Shown: piece by piece, positions 27,476-33,967 of the stretch
Numbering within the stretch: position 1 is the first letter of the stretch
Layout: every line of letters begins with the position of its first letter
NCBI RefSeq assembly: GCF_002286975.1
Contig: NZ_NSKB01000017.1
Location: 1 to 33,967 of the forward strand
From: Halomonas salipaludis
GTDB taxonomy: Bacteria > Pseudomonadota > Gammaproteobacteria > Pseudomonadales > Halomonadaceae
Length of the DNA: 33,967 nt
Direction: 5' to 3'
Notes under the pieces: model-generated
The model's database searches: none
What the model was told of the DNA's origin: nothing
What the model saw: only the letters and a program-made list of their open reading frames with translations
Made by a program: the position numbers and the translations under genes

Positions 27476-27546
27476 GGAGGTGTCTTGCTGCCTGATCGCA
27501 GCGCCCCTTCGCACGCTTACCAATGACAACAATCGGAGCAATGGAC

Positions 27547-28707
27547 ATGTTTCACAATTTTCACCCTCGCCTCCTCCTGGTTGCCGGCTTGGCAACCATC
27601 GGCAGTTCCCCCAGCCTGGCGCAACTCGTCTACGAGGGGGAGTCGGGAGAGCTCACCTTCGGTGGCGATGTCGAGCTGGATATCAATGCCCAGAACACCC
27701 ACGCTGGCGAGGGGCCGATCTTTTTCGAAGACGATGTCGACCATGGCGATGAGTTCAATCAGACCGGACGCATCCTGCTCGATATCAGTGGCGAGCGCCG
27801 CAGTCCAGCCAACCACTATGCAGGCTTCAAGGTGCAGCCGCTGATTCAAACCGATGGCAACTTCGCCGTCGATGATGCCTGGCTAGCCATCGGCAATCGC
27901 CATGGTTTCGAGTTCAAGGTCGGCCGTTTCGAGGCATTCGACCTGTTCCCACTGGGGCAGGATGTCTTCGTTGGCTTCAGCGGTGACACGTCGGACGGCC
28001 TGTATCGCGACGGCCAGGGGTATATCTATCAAGCCAAGGAGGGCCGTGGCCGTGGCGGCGATTCCGGCCAGGTAATGGTCAGCCAGCGCAGCGGCAACCT
28101 TTATGGTGAAATTTCCACGCTATTCGGCGATCGCAGCGATCTCTTCGATTCCGATACCTACCACGGCTACCGGATCGATCCCCACCAGCGCAGCAAGGAC
28201 TCCTTTATCGTACGTCCCGCCATCGCCTGGGCACCTGGACCGTGGACGCTGGCAGCGGGACTCGAGACCAACCTAGTCGACGCTGCCATCGTCGATGAGC
28301 GCGGTGCCGACATCGGCGACCGTACCGGCTACGGGGTGCGGATCTCCTACGCAGCAGGCGACTGGCAGTGGAATGCCAATCTCGCCTACCTGGATGCCTT
28401 TGAGGAGACCAATCAGACACTCGGGGTAAATGCACTATGGCGTCAGTTTGGCGTGGGCTATATCCATGCCCGCAATGACATCGACGACGTCAATCCCGTG
28501 GAGGGTGACGACGTGGTGTTCAGTGTGCCGGGGCGCTACGACATCGACACGCTCTATACCTCCTACCAGTTCGCCGATGTGCTGAGCATCGACGATCTAC
28601 GTCTCTATCTAGGGGCTTACTACAGTCGTATCGACCACCAACAGATCGACAGCCTGGACGACGCCGACCGCTACGGCGCCCGGGTGCGTTTCAAGTACCT
28701 GTTCTAA
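27547..28707 (+). CDS. Outer-membrane carbohydrate porin
   Basis: A 386-residue beta-barrel protein. A signal peptide ends near SLAQ (about residue 26). The mature chain alternates short polar and aromatic strands (GELTFGGDVELDINAQN, GFEFKVGRFEAFDLFP, YGVRISYAAGDWQWNANLAY) and ends in FKYLF, the outer-membrane assembly signal. Asp and Glu are abundant. ATG 27547 is preferred because CGGAG lies 9 bases upstream; ATG codons at 27523 and 27541 are possible. The family resembles carbohydrate-selective porins rather than LamB. Lying between the dehydrogenase and DUF1080 genes, it probably admits the glycoside substrate to the periplasm. Confidence 0.85.
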   Translation: MFHNFHPRLLLVAGLATIGSSPSLAQLVYEGESGELTFGGDVELDINAQNTHAGEGPIFFEDDVDHGDEFNQTGRILLDISGERRSPANHYAGFKVQPLIQTDGNFAVDDAWLAIGNRHGFEFKVGRFEAFDLFPLGQDVFVGFSGDTSDGLYRDGQGYIYQAKEGRGRGGDSGQVMVSQRSGNLYGEISTLFGDRSDLFDSDTYHGYRIDPHQRSKDSFIVRPAIAWAPGPWTLAAGLETNLVDAAIVDERGADIGDRTGYGVRISYAAGDWQWNANLAYLDAFEETNQTLGVNALWRQFGVGYIHARNDIDDVNPVEGDDVVFSVPGRYDIDTLYTSYQFADVLSIDDLRLYLGAYYSRIDHQQIDSLDDADRYGARVRFKYLF

Positions 28708-28725
28708 ACCGCAAGGAGTCACAGC

Positions 28726-29496
28726 ATGAATATCCCCACGCGCATGATCTGGATGACCTGCAGCAGCCTGGTGGCGTTGTCCGCCGTGGCCGACGATACC
28801 ACGTCGACGGAGCAACGCGATGCTCGGCAGCAAGCCGCCGAAACGGAAGTCTGGGAGCCGGTTCCCCCCGTGGTGTCGGCCCCTGAGGGAAGTGCCCCGT
28901 CCGATGCCATCGTACTCTTCGATGGCAGTAGCCTGGAGGCCTGGGAGGCCGAAGAGGGTGGGCCGGCGAGGTGGCGCCTCGAGGGCGATGCCATGACGGT
29001 GGAGCGCGGTAGCGGCGGCATTCGCACACGCCAGGATTTCTGTGACGTGCAGCTCTACCTGGAGTGGCGTGCACCTGCCGAGATCGATGGCATGCAGGGC
29101 CAGGATCGCGGCAATAGCGGTGTCTTCCTGCAGGAGCGCTACGAGATTCAGGTACTCGACTCCTACGACAACGCGACCTACCCCAACGGCCAGGCCGCAT
29201 CGGTCTACAAGCAGCATATCCCACTGGTCAACGCGTCACGCCCACCGGGTGAGTGGCAGAGTTACGATATCCTCTACACGGCGCCACGCTTCGACGAGTC
29301 GGGCGAGCTGGCCTCTCCCGCCTATGTCACGGTACTGCACAACGGCGTGCTGGTTCAGCATCACGTCGAGATTCAGGGCACCACCGAGTGGATTGGCGAA
29401 CCCGATTACGACGAGGCGCATGGCTGTGCGCCGATCTATCTGCAGGACCACGACGCCGCGGTGAGTTTCCGCAATATCTGGGTCAGGGAGCTTTAA
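28726..29496 (+). CDS. Exported DUF1080 protein (3-keto-disaccharide hydrolase family)
   Basis: A 256-residue protein with a signal peptide ending near AVA-DD (residue 22), an acidic linker, and a DUF1080 lectin-like jelly roll from about residue 60. Hallmarks are VLFDGSSLEAWE, GQDRGNSGVFLQERYEIQVL and the ending IYLQDHDAAVSFRNIWVREL. Members of this family cleave 3-keto-disaccharides or 3-keto-glycosides after C3 oxidation. It follows the porin by 18 bases with AAGGAG before its ATG, and is convergent with the Gfo/Idh gene 16 bases away. With the GMC dehydrogenase it forms the core of a periplasmic oxidise-then-cleave route. Confidence 0.94.
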   Translation: MNIPTRMIWMTCSSLVALSAVADDTTSTEQRDARQQAAETEVWEPVPPVVSAPEGSAPSDAIVLFDGSSLEAWEAEEGGPARWRLEGDAMTVERGSGGIRTRQDFCDVQLYLEWRAPAEIDGMQGQDRGNSGVFLQERYEIQVLDSYDNATYPNGQAASVYKQHIPLVNASRPPGEWQSYDILYTAPRFDESGELASPAYVTVLHNGVLVQHHVEIQGTTEWIGEPDYDEAHGCAPIYLQDHDAAVSFRNIWVREL

Positions 29497-29512
29497 TCAT
29501 GACGGCGCTGCA

Positions 29513-30439
29513 TCACTCGATGAAGGCATCGGTGACATCACGCTGCCCATAGAGGAAGGCGTCAGCCACGTGGCGCAGCGGCGCCACGTCGACCTCGCGC
29601 CGGCCACTTGCGACCAGCTCGGCGAAGCGCGCATAGAGGCCGGCGTACTCGCGCTCCTCCGCCTCCAGCGAGAGCTGGCCGTCGAGGCTCAATCGGCAGC
29701 CGCCCTGGGTCAGGCTGAGGCGCCCGGCGTCGGTCTCGACATGGATATCCCAGGTCGGCGGACCGCTCTGGCGGAAGTCGAAGTCGGCCTCGATGGTGGC
29801 CCCGTCGGGGTCGGCGAAGCTGAGCTCGGCGGCAATCGGCGTCTGGCAGTTGCTCGGCACCAGCAGCCGTGCCTGACGCAGGAAGAACGCCTGGGGCAGG
29901 ATCGCGGTGGCGATCGACAGGGCATTGATGCCGGGGTCGAAGACGCCCATGCCGCCGGGCTGCCAAATCCACGCCTGGCCCGGATGCCAGACCCGCACAT
30001 CCTCCTTCCAGACGATCTCGACGCGCTCGATGCGCCGCTCGGCCAGCCACTCGCGGGCCCGGGCAACGCCGGGGGCGAAGCGTGAGTGCCAGGCGGCGAA
30101 TAGTGTGACGCCCTGCTCGCTGGCGACGTCGATCAGGTCTTCGACCTCGCTGAGGGTGGCGCCGGGCGGCTTCTCGAGCAGCACTTGCTTGCCGCGCTGC
30201 AGCGCCAGGCGTGCCTGGGCGTGGCGCAGGTGGGTCGGGGTACAGATCGCCACAGCGTCGAGCTCGGGGTGGGCATCGAGCATCGACGCCATATCGGCGT
30301 AGGCCGGCACCTCGGGCAGGCTGGCATGAGGATCGGCGCTGGCCAGCAGCCGGTAACCGGGGGTCGCCGCCAGGGCCGGCAGGTGCTGATCGCGGACGAT
30401 CTTGCCGACGCCGACCAGGCCGAGGGAAACATCAGACAT
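29513..30439 (-). CDS. L-arabinose/D-galactose 1-dehydrogenase (Gfo/Idh family)
   Basis: A 308-residue enzyme close to Azospirillum L-arabinose 1-dehydrogenase (309 residues), which makes the aldonolactone from L-arabinose or D-galactose. Shared landmarks are SLGLVGVGKIVRDQHLPA, LLEKPPGATLSEVE (EKP motif), AAWHSRFAP, WKEDVRVWHPGQ-WIWQPGG, GVFDPGINALSI and the ending VADAFLYGQR. ATG 30439 is chosen over 30469 because it matches the homologue's start and has AAGG upstream. It lies 46 bases after the GntR gene. Its aldonate product could be used by the xylD-like dehydratase, if that enzyme accepts it. Confidence 0.92.
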   Translation of the reverse strand: MSDVSLGLVGVGKIVRDQHLPALAATPGYRLLASADPHASLPEVPAYADMASMLDAHPELDAVAICTPTHLRHAQARLALQRGKQVLLEKPPGATLSEVEDLIDVASEQGVTLFAAWHSRFAPGVARAREWLAERRIERVEIVWKEDVRVWHPGQAWIWQPGGMGVFDPGINALSIATAILPQAFFLRQARLLVPSNCQTPIAAELSFADPDGATIEADFDFRQSGPPTWDIHVETDAGRLSLTQGGCRLSLDGQLSLEAEEREYAGLYARFAELVASGRREVDVAPLRHVADAFLYGQRDVTDAFIE

Positions 30440-30485
30440 GGAGGACCTTTTCACGATAGACAACAACAAGGGAAATCACAGGTAT

Positions 30486-31259
30486 TCAGGGCAGATCCAC
30501 GCAGCGCCCAAGCGTACTGGTGCCCGGTTCCAGGCCCAGCGCATCGGCAGTGCCGGCGAGTACCGCCTGGGCGGCCAGGAACGCCTCGCGCGGGCGGCGC
30601 ATGCGAATGCTCTCCATCAGCTGGCGGTGTCGTTCGAGACTGTCTTCCGGGTCGTTGGCGCTCTCGTTGGACATCGACACCAGCAGATGGATCGAGGGGC
30701 GCAGGATATGCGACAGCTGCGCCCAGACGATGTTGTGAGTGGCCTTGAAGATCGCTACGTGAAAGGCCACGTCGCACTCGCTGTGCAGGCGCCGCTCTTC
30801 GGCGCAGCTGGCGTTGCGCAGGTTCTGCCCCAGTCCTTCGAAGGCCTCTTCGATGGCGACCAGGTCGCGGGCCTTGGCGCGCCGCGCGGCAGTCATCGCC
30901 ACATAGGGCTCGACGTCGAGGCGGAAGGCCAGGATCTCACGCTGGATCTCCGGGTTGGGCGCAGCATAGCGGGTCATCCAGTCGGTCACCTGGGGGTCGA
31001 GGATGTGCCACTCGGCATACTCGCGCACCTTGGAGCCGTGGCCGGAGATACGTTCGATGATGCCGGCATCGACCAGCTGTCGCAGGTCGCTGCGTACCGC
31101 CGAGCGGTTGATGGCAAAGCGCTCGCAGAGGTCCAGCTCGCGGGGCACGAACTCGCCGGGCTGGTAGCGACCGGAGAAGATCGCCTCGGCGAGATGCTCG
31201 GCGATGCTGGGACGCGCCAGAGGCTTGGATGCCGCAGATTTGGAGAGTGGTGACGTCAA
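30486..31259 (-). CDS. GntR-family regulator, FadR subfamily (FCD domain)
   Basis: A 257-residue regulator. The winged helix (about 18-80) has the order RPSIAEHLAEAIFSGRYQPGE, then CERFAINRSAVRSDLRQLVDAGII. The C-terminal FCD domain carries the metal-site pattern Asp and His in CDVAFHVAIFKATHN and His in LERHRQLMESI. The frame opens only after a TAG, leaving TTG at 31259 as the best start, with AGGA upstream; a rare start may keep levels low. It sits inside the operon between a transporter and the sugar dehydrogenase. Relatives sense aldonates or keto-deoxy sugars such as galactonate. Confidence 0.92.
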   Translation of the reverse strand: MTSPLSKSAASKPLARPSIAEHLAEAIFSGRYQPGEFVPRELDLCERFAINRSAVRSDLRQLVDAGIIERISGHGSKVREYAEWHILDPQVTDWMTRYAAPNPEIQREILAFRLDVEPYVAMTAARRAKARDLVAIEEAFEGLGQNLRNASCAEERRLHSECDVAFHVAIFKATHNIVWAQLSHILRPSIHLLVSMSNESANDPEDSLERHRQLMESIRMRRPREAFLAAQAVLAGTADALGLEPGTSTLGRCVDLP

Positions 31260-31290
31260 AGCAGTGAGATCCTATTGCAGTTCCTCGATA

Positions 31291-32235
31291 TCATACCGTA
31301 TCCGTACGCTCGACCGGCTGCCGCAGCGCCGGCCCGGCGCCGGCGCGCGCCCTGAGCTCCAGGCGCCGCTCGTAGAGCCCCTTGGCGGTCAGTGTGCCGA
31401 GCACCAGCGTACCGCCTACCAGCGCCATGGGCGCCGGCTGCTCGGAAATGATCCACCACGCCAGCAGCGTGCCTACCACCACCTCGAGCAGCAATAACAG
31501 TCCCACCTCGGCGGCGGGCAGATAGAGCGGGCCGCGCTGCAGCAGGGTCACCCCACAGGGCACGATGATCAGGCACAGCAAGACCACCACCGCCAGTTGG
31601 TTCGTCTCTGGTAGCGATGGCTCCCCCCCGGCCAACCAGAACAGCCCGGCCACGCTGCCGACGATGATGCCGTTGAACACCAGCATCGGGCTCATGTCGA
31701 TGCCCGGCCGGGTGCGGCACAGGGTGAAGTTGATCGCCAGCGTCGTGGCCGCCATCAAGGCAAAGGCATTGCCTACCCAACTGCCGGCCCCGGCGTCATC
31801 CAGGGCGATCATGGCGATCCCCGCCAGGCACAGCCAGATCGCGATCCAGGTGCGGCGCGGCAGGCGCTCCTTGAGAATGACCCACGACAGTGCCGCGGCA
31901 ATCAGCGGCGCGCCGGCGAGGATCATCAGCACGTTGCCGGCCTTGGTGTACTGGTTGCCGAGCACGAAGCCACAGGTGGTAAGGCTGAACAGCAGCGCCA
32001 CGGCGATACCGGTCCAGCCGCAGCGGCGGTATACGCCCCAGATGCCGTTGCCATGGCGCATCAGCGCGATCAGGAAGAACCCCAGCGCCGACAGAAAGCC
32101 CCGCCACATCAGGATCTCGGCGTCGGGCAGATTGGCGACCTTGATCAGCAACGCATCGGGGGCCATGATCAGCGCCCCGCCGGCGGTCAGCAGCAGGCCC
32201 TGCTGACGGTGTGAAAGGGATGCAAAGGCGGCCAT
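31291..32235 (-). CDS. EamA-family (DMT) transporter
   Basis: A 314-residue inner-membrane protein with two EamA repeats and about ten helices; WRGFLSALGFFLIAL and NVLMILAGAPLIAAALSWVI with KERLPRRTW are typical. The ATG at 32235 follows the xylD stop after a single base, so the two are surely co-translated. DMT transporters export or import small metabolites; here it may export an aldonate or its breakdown product when the pathway overflows, but the cargo is unknown. Confidence 0.9.
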   Translation of the reverse strand: MAAFASLSHRQQGLLLTAGGALIMAPDALLIKVANLPDAEILMWRGFLSALGFFLIALMRHGNGIWGVYRRCGWTGIAVALLFSLTTCGFVLGNQYTKAGNVLMILAGAPLIAAALSWVILKERLPRRTWIAIWLCLAGIAMIALDDAGAGSWVGNAFALMAATTLAINFTLCRTRPGIDMSPMLVFNGIIVGSVAGLFWLAGGEPSLPETNQLAVVVLLCLIIVPCGVTLLQRGPLYLPAAEVGLLLLLEVVVGTLLAWWIISEQPAPMALVGGTLVLGTLTAKGLYERRLELRARAGAGPALRQPVERTDTV

Positions 32236-32236
32236 G

Positions 32237-33967
32237 TCAGTGATTGTCCCTGGGTGGGCTGAGCCGCGCCACATCGCGGTACTTGGTCGCCGGCGCCAGC
32301 GTCATGCCGCGGTCCAGCGGTTCCACCAGGCTGCGTTGGATCTCCTGCCACGGCGTCTGGTGAGCCGGGTAGCGATAGCCGCCCTGCTGCTCCAGGCGCT
32401 CGCGCCGCGCGGCCAGCTCGGCATCATCGACCAGCAGCCGTACCTCGCGCCGGCCCAGGTCGATGCGCAGCCGGTCGCCGTCCTCGAGCAGCGCCAGGCC
32501 GCCGCCGGTGGCCGCCTCCGGCGCGGCGTTGAGGATCGACGGCGAGCCCGAGGTGCCCGACTGGCGGCCGTCGCCGAGGCACGGCAGCGACTCGGTGCCG
32601 GCGCGAATCAGCGCTTCCGGCGGCTGCATGTTGACCACTTCGGCACCGCCGGGGTGGCCCACCGGGCCGGCGCCGCGCATCACCAGGATGGTGCGCTCGT
32701 CGATGCCCAGCGCCGGGTCGTCGATGCGCGCGTGGTAGTCCTCCGAGCCGTCGAACACCACCACCTTGCTCTCGAAGGCGTTGGGGTCGTCGGGGTCGCT
32801 GAGAAAGCGCGCGCGAAAATCCGCCGAGATCACGCTGGTCTTCATCAGCGCCGAGTCGAACAGGTTGCCCTTGAGGTTGAGGAAACCGGCGTGGTCGACC
32901 AGCGGCTCGGCGTAGCGGCAGATCACCGCGGGGTCCTGAATGCCGCGTCCCGCCAGGTTGTCCGCCAGGCTGCGGCCGTTGACGGTCAGCACGTCACCGT
33001 GCAGCTTGCCGGCGCCGAGCAGCTCGCTCATCACCGCCGGCACGCCGCCGGCGCGGTGGAACTCTTCGGAGAGATAGACGCCGGCGGGCATTACGTTGGC
33101 CAGTAGCGGCACCTCGTGCCCCAGCCGCTGCCAGTCGTCGTTGCTCAGCTCGACGCCGATATGCCGGGCGATGGCGTTGATGTGGATCGGTGCGTTGCTG
33201 GAGCCGCCCAGCGCCGAGCAGGTGACGATGGCGTTGTCGAACGCTTCTCGGGTCAGCACGTCGCTGGGGCGCAGGTCGTCCCAGACCATCTCGACGATGC
33301 GCTCGCCGGTCTGGTAGGCGACCATGGCGCGCTCCTTGTAGGGCGCGGGGATCATCGCCGAACCGGGCAGGCTCATGCCCAGCGCCTCGGCCAGGGAGTT
33401 CATGGTCGAGGCGGTGCCCATGGTGTTGCAGTGGCCCACCGAGGGCGCCGAGTCGGTGGCCCGGGCGAGGAACTCGGCGTAGTCGATATCGCCGGCGGCG
33501 AGGCGCTTGCGCAGCTCCCAGATGATGGTGCCGGAGCCGACCCGCTCCGCCCCGCGCCAGCCGTTGAGCATCGGCCCGCCGGATAGCACGATGGCGGGGA
33601 TATTGACCGTGGCCGCGGCCATCAGGCTGGCCGGGGTGGTCTTGTCGCAGCCGGTGGTCAGTACCACGCCGTCCAGCGGGTAGCCGTGCAGCACCTCGAC
33701 CAGGCCCAGGTAGGCCAGGTTGCGATCCAGCGCCGCGGTGGGCCGGCGCACGTTCTCGTGGATGGGGTGCAGGGGGAACTCGAAGGGCACCCCGCCGGCG
33801 GCGCGGATGCCGTCCTTGACGCGCTTGACCAGCTCGATGTGGTGGCGGTTGCACGGCGTGAGATCGGAGCCCGACTGGCAGATGCCGATGATCGGCTTGC
33901 CGCCCACCAGCTCATCGAGGGTAATGCCCTGGTTGAGGTAGCGCTCGATGCACAGCGCCGTGGTGCC
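32237..33967 (-). CDS. xylD: D-xylonate dehydratase-like protein (IlvD/Edd family), lacking first 23 residues at window edge
   Basis: Dehydrates an aldonate, most likely D-xylonate, to 2-keto-3-deoxy-D-xylonate in the cytoplasm. Numbered in the joined 599-residue protein, Cys62 (LTPCNRHH), Cys130 ([10 protein letters not shown]) and Cys203 ([12 protein letters not shown]) are spaced 68 and 73 apart, exactly as the [2Fe-2S] ligands of structurally known sugar-acid dehydratases. SGTSGSPS at 493-500 covers the catalytic serine region, and [17 protein letters not shown] matches the XylD branch. The gene runs off the right edge; its first 23 codons are seen only in the left-hand copy (250-318). 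Broader action on L-arabinonate or D-galactonate cannot be excluded. Confidence 0.9.
   Translation of the reverse strand, partial: GTTALCIERYLNQGITLDELVGGKPIIGICQSGSDLTPCNRHHIELVKRVKDGIRAAGGVPFEFPLHPIHENVRRPTAALDRNLAYLGLVEVLHGYPLDGVVLTTGCDKTTPASLMAAATVNIPAIVLSGGPMLNGWRGAERVGSGTIIWELRKRLAAGDIDYAEFLARATDSAPSVGHCNTMGTASTMNSLAEALGMSLPGSAMIPAPYKERAMVAYQTGERIVEMVWDDLRPSDVLTREAFDNAIVTCSALGGSSNAPIHINAIARHIGVELSNDDWQRLGHEVPLLANVMPAGVYLSEEFHRAGGVPAVMSELLGAGKLHGDVLTVNGRSLADNLAGRGIQDPAVICRYAEPLVDHAGFLNLKGNLFDSALMKTSVISADFRARFLSDPDDPNAFESKVVVFDGSEDYHARIDDPALGIDERTILVMRGAGPVGHPGGAEVVNMQPPEALIRAGTESLPCLGDGRQSGTSGSPSILNAAPEAATGGGLALLEDGDRLRIDLGRREVRLLVDDAELAARRERLEQQGGYRYPAHQTPWQEIQRSLVEPLDRGMTLAPATKYRDVARLSPPRDNH
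33719..33967. repeat. Right copy of 249-bp terminal direct repeat
   Basis: Identical to bases 1-249. Merging the two copies gives a 33,718-bp unit in which xylD is whole and follows the GH3 gene in the same direction. A true second copy of the gene, a tandem duplication, a circular molecule and an assembly loop would all look the same here. Confidence 0.97.

Overview
The window is a dense block of sugar-uptake and sugar-oxidation genes from a high-GC Gram-negative bacterium. Two outer-membrane sugar porins, Tat-type signal peptides and acidic exported proteins point to a Gammaproteobacterium. The acid-rich proteins and gene content suggest a Halomonas-like halophile, but there is no rRNA or ribosomal gene to fix this, so the assignment is inference.

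Topology: bases 1-249 are identical to bases 33719-33967. Both copies lie in the 5' part of one minus-strand gene (xylD). Joining the ends rebuilds a full-length 599-residue xylD and gives a 33,718-bp unit with no replication, partition, integrase or transposase gene. This could be a tandem chromosomal duplication, a circular molecule, or an assembly loop.

Region A (minus strand, 13222 down to 1, continuing through 33967 to 29513) runs: XylB-like dehydrogenase, a CUT1 ABC importer (binding protein plus two permeases), GH43 beta-xylosidase, the importer ATPase, aldose 1-epimerase, LamB porin, MFS sugar symporter, GH3 glycosidase, XylD dehydratase, EamA transporter, GntR regulator and L-arabinose/D-galactose 1-dehydrogenase. 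It reads as uptake of xylo- or arabino-oligosaccharides, cytoplasmic cleavage, and oxidation of the free pentose to aldonate and 2-keto-3-deoxy-aldonate (the start of a Weimberg/Dahms route). The later steps are absent. A divergent XylR-like ROK regulator (13545-14750) faces two palindromic operator candidates.

Region B (minus strand, 21402 to 14803) runs: a second XylB-like dehydrogenase, a ribose-type ABC importer (ATPase, permease, binding protein), a TIM-barrel isomerase and a Gfo/Idh oxidoreductase. A second ROK regulator (21596-22804) is divergent, with a near-perfect 25-bp palindrome between them.

Region C (plus strand, 23271 to 29496) is the most unusual part. It encodes two exported TIM-barrel isomerase-like proteins, a GMC flavoprotein dehydrogenase with a Tat-targeted small subunit, an outer-membrane porin and an exported DUF1080 (3-keto-disaccharide hydrolase) protein. 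Together they look like a periplasmic oxidise-then-cleave pathway for glycosides: C3 oxidation, then cleavage of the 3-keto-glycoside. It is preceded by an AT-rich leader with a perfect 20-bp palindrome. Region B may import and reduce the keto-sugar product; that link is inference.
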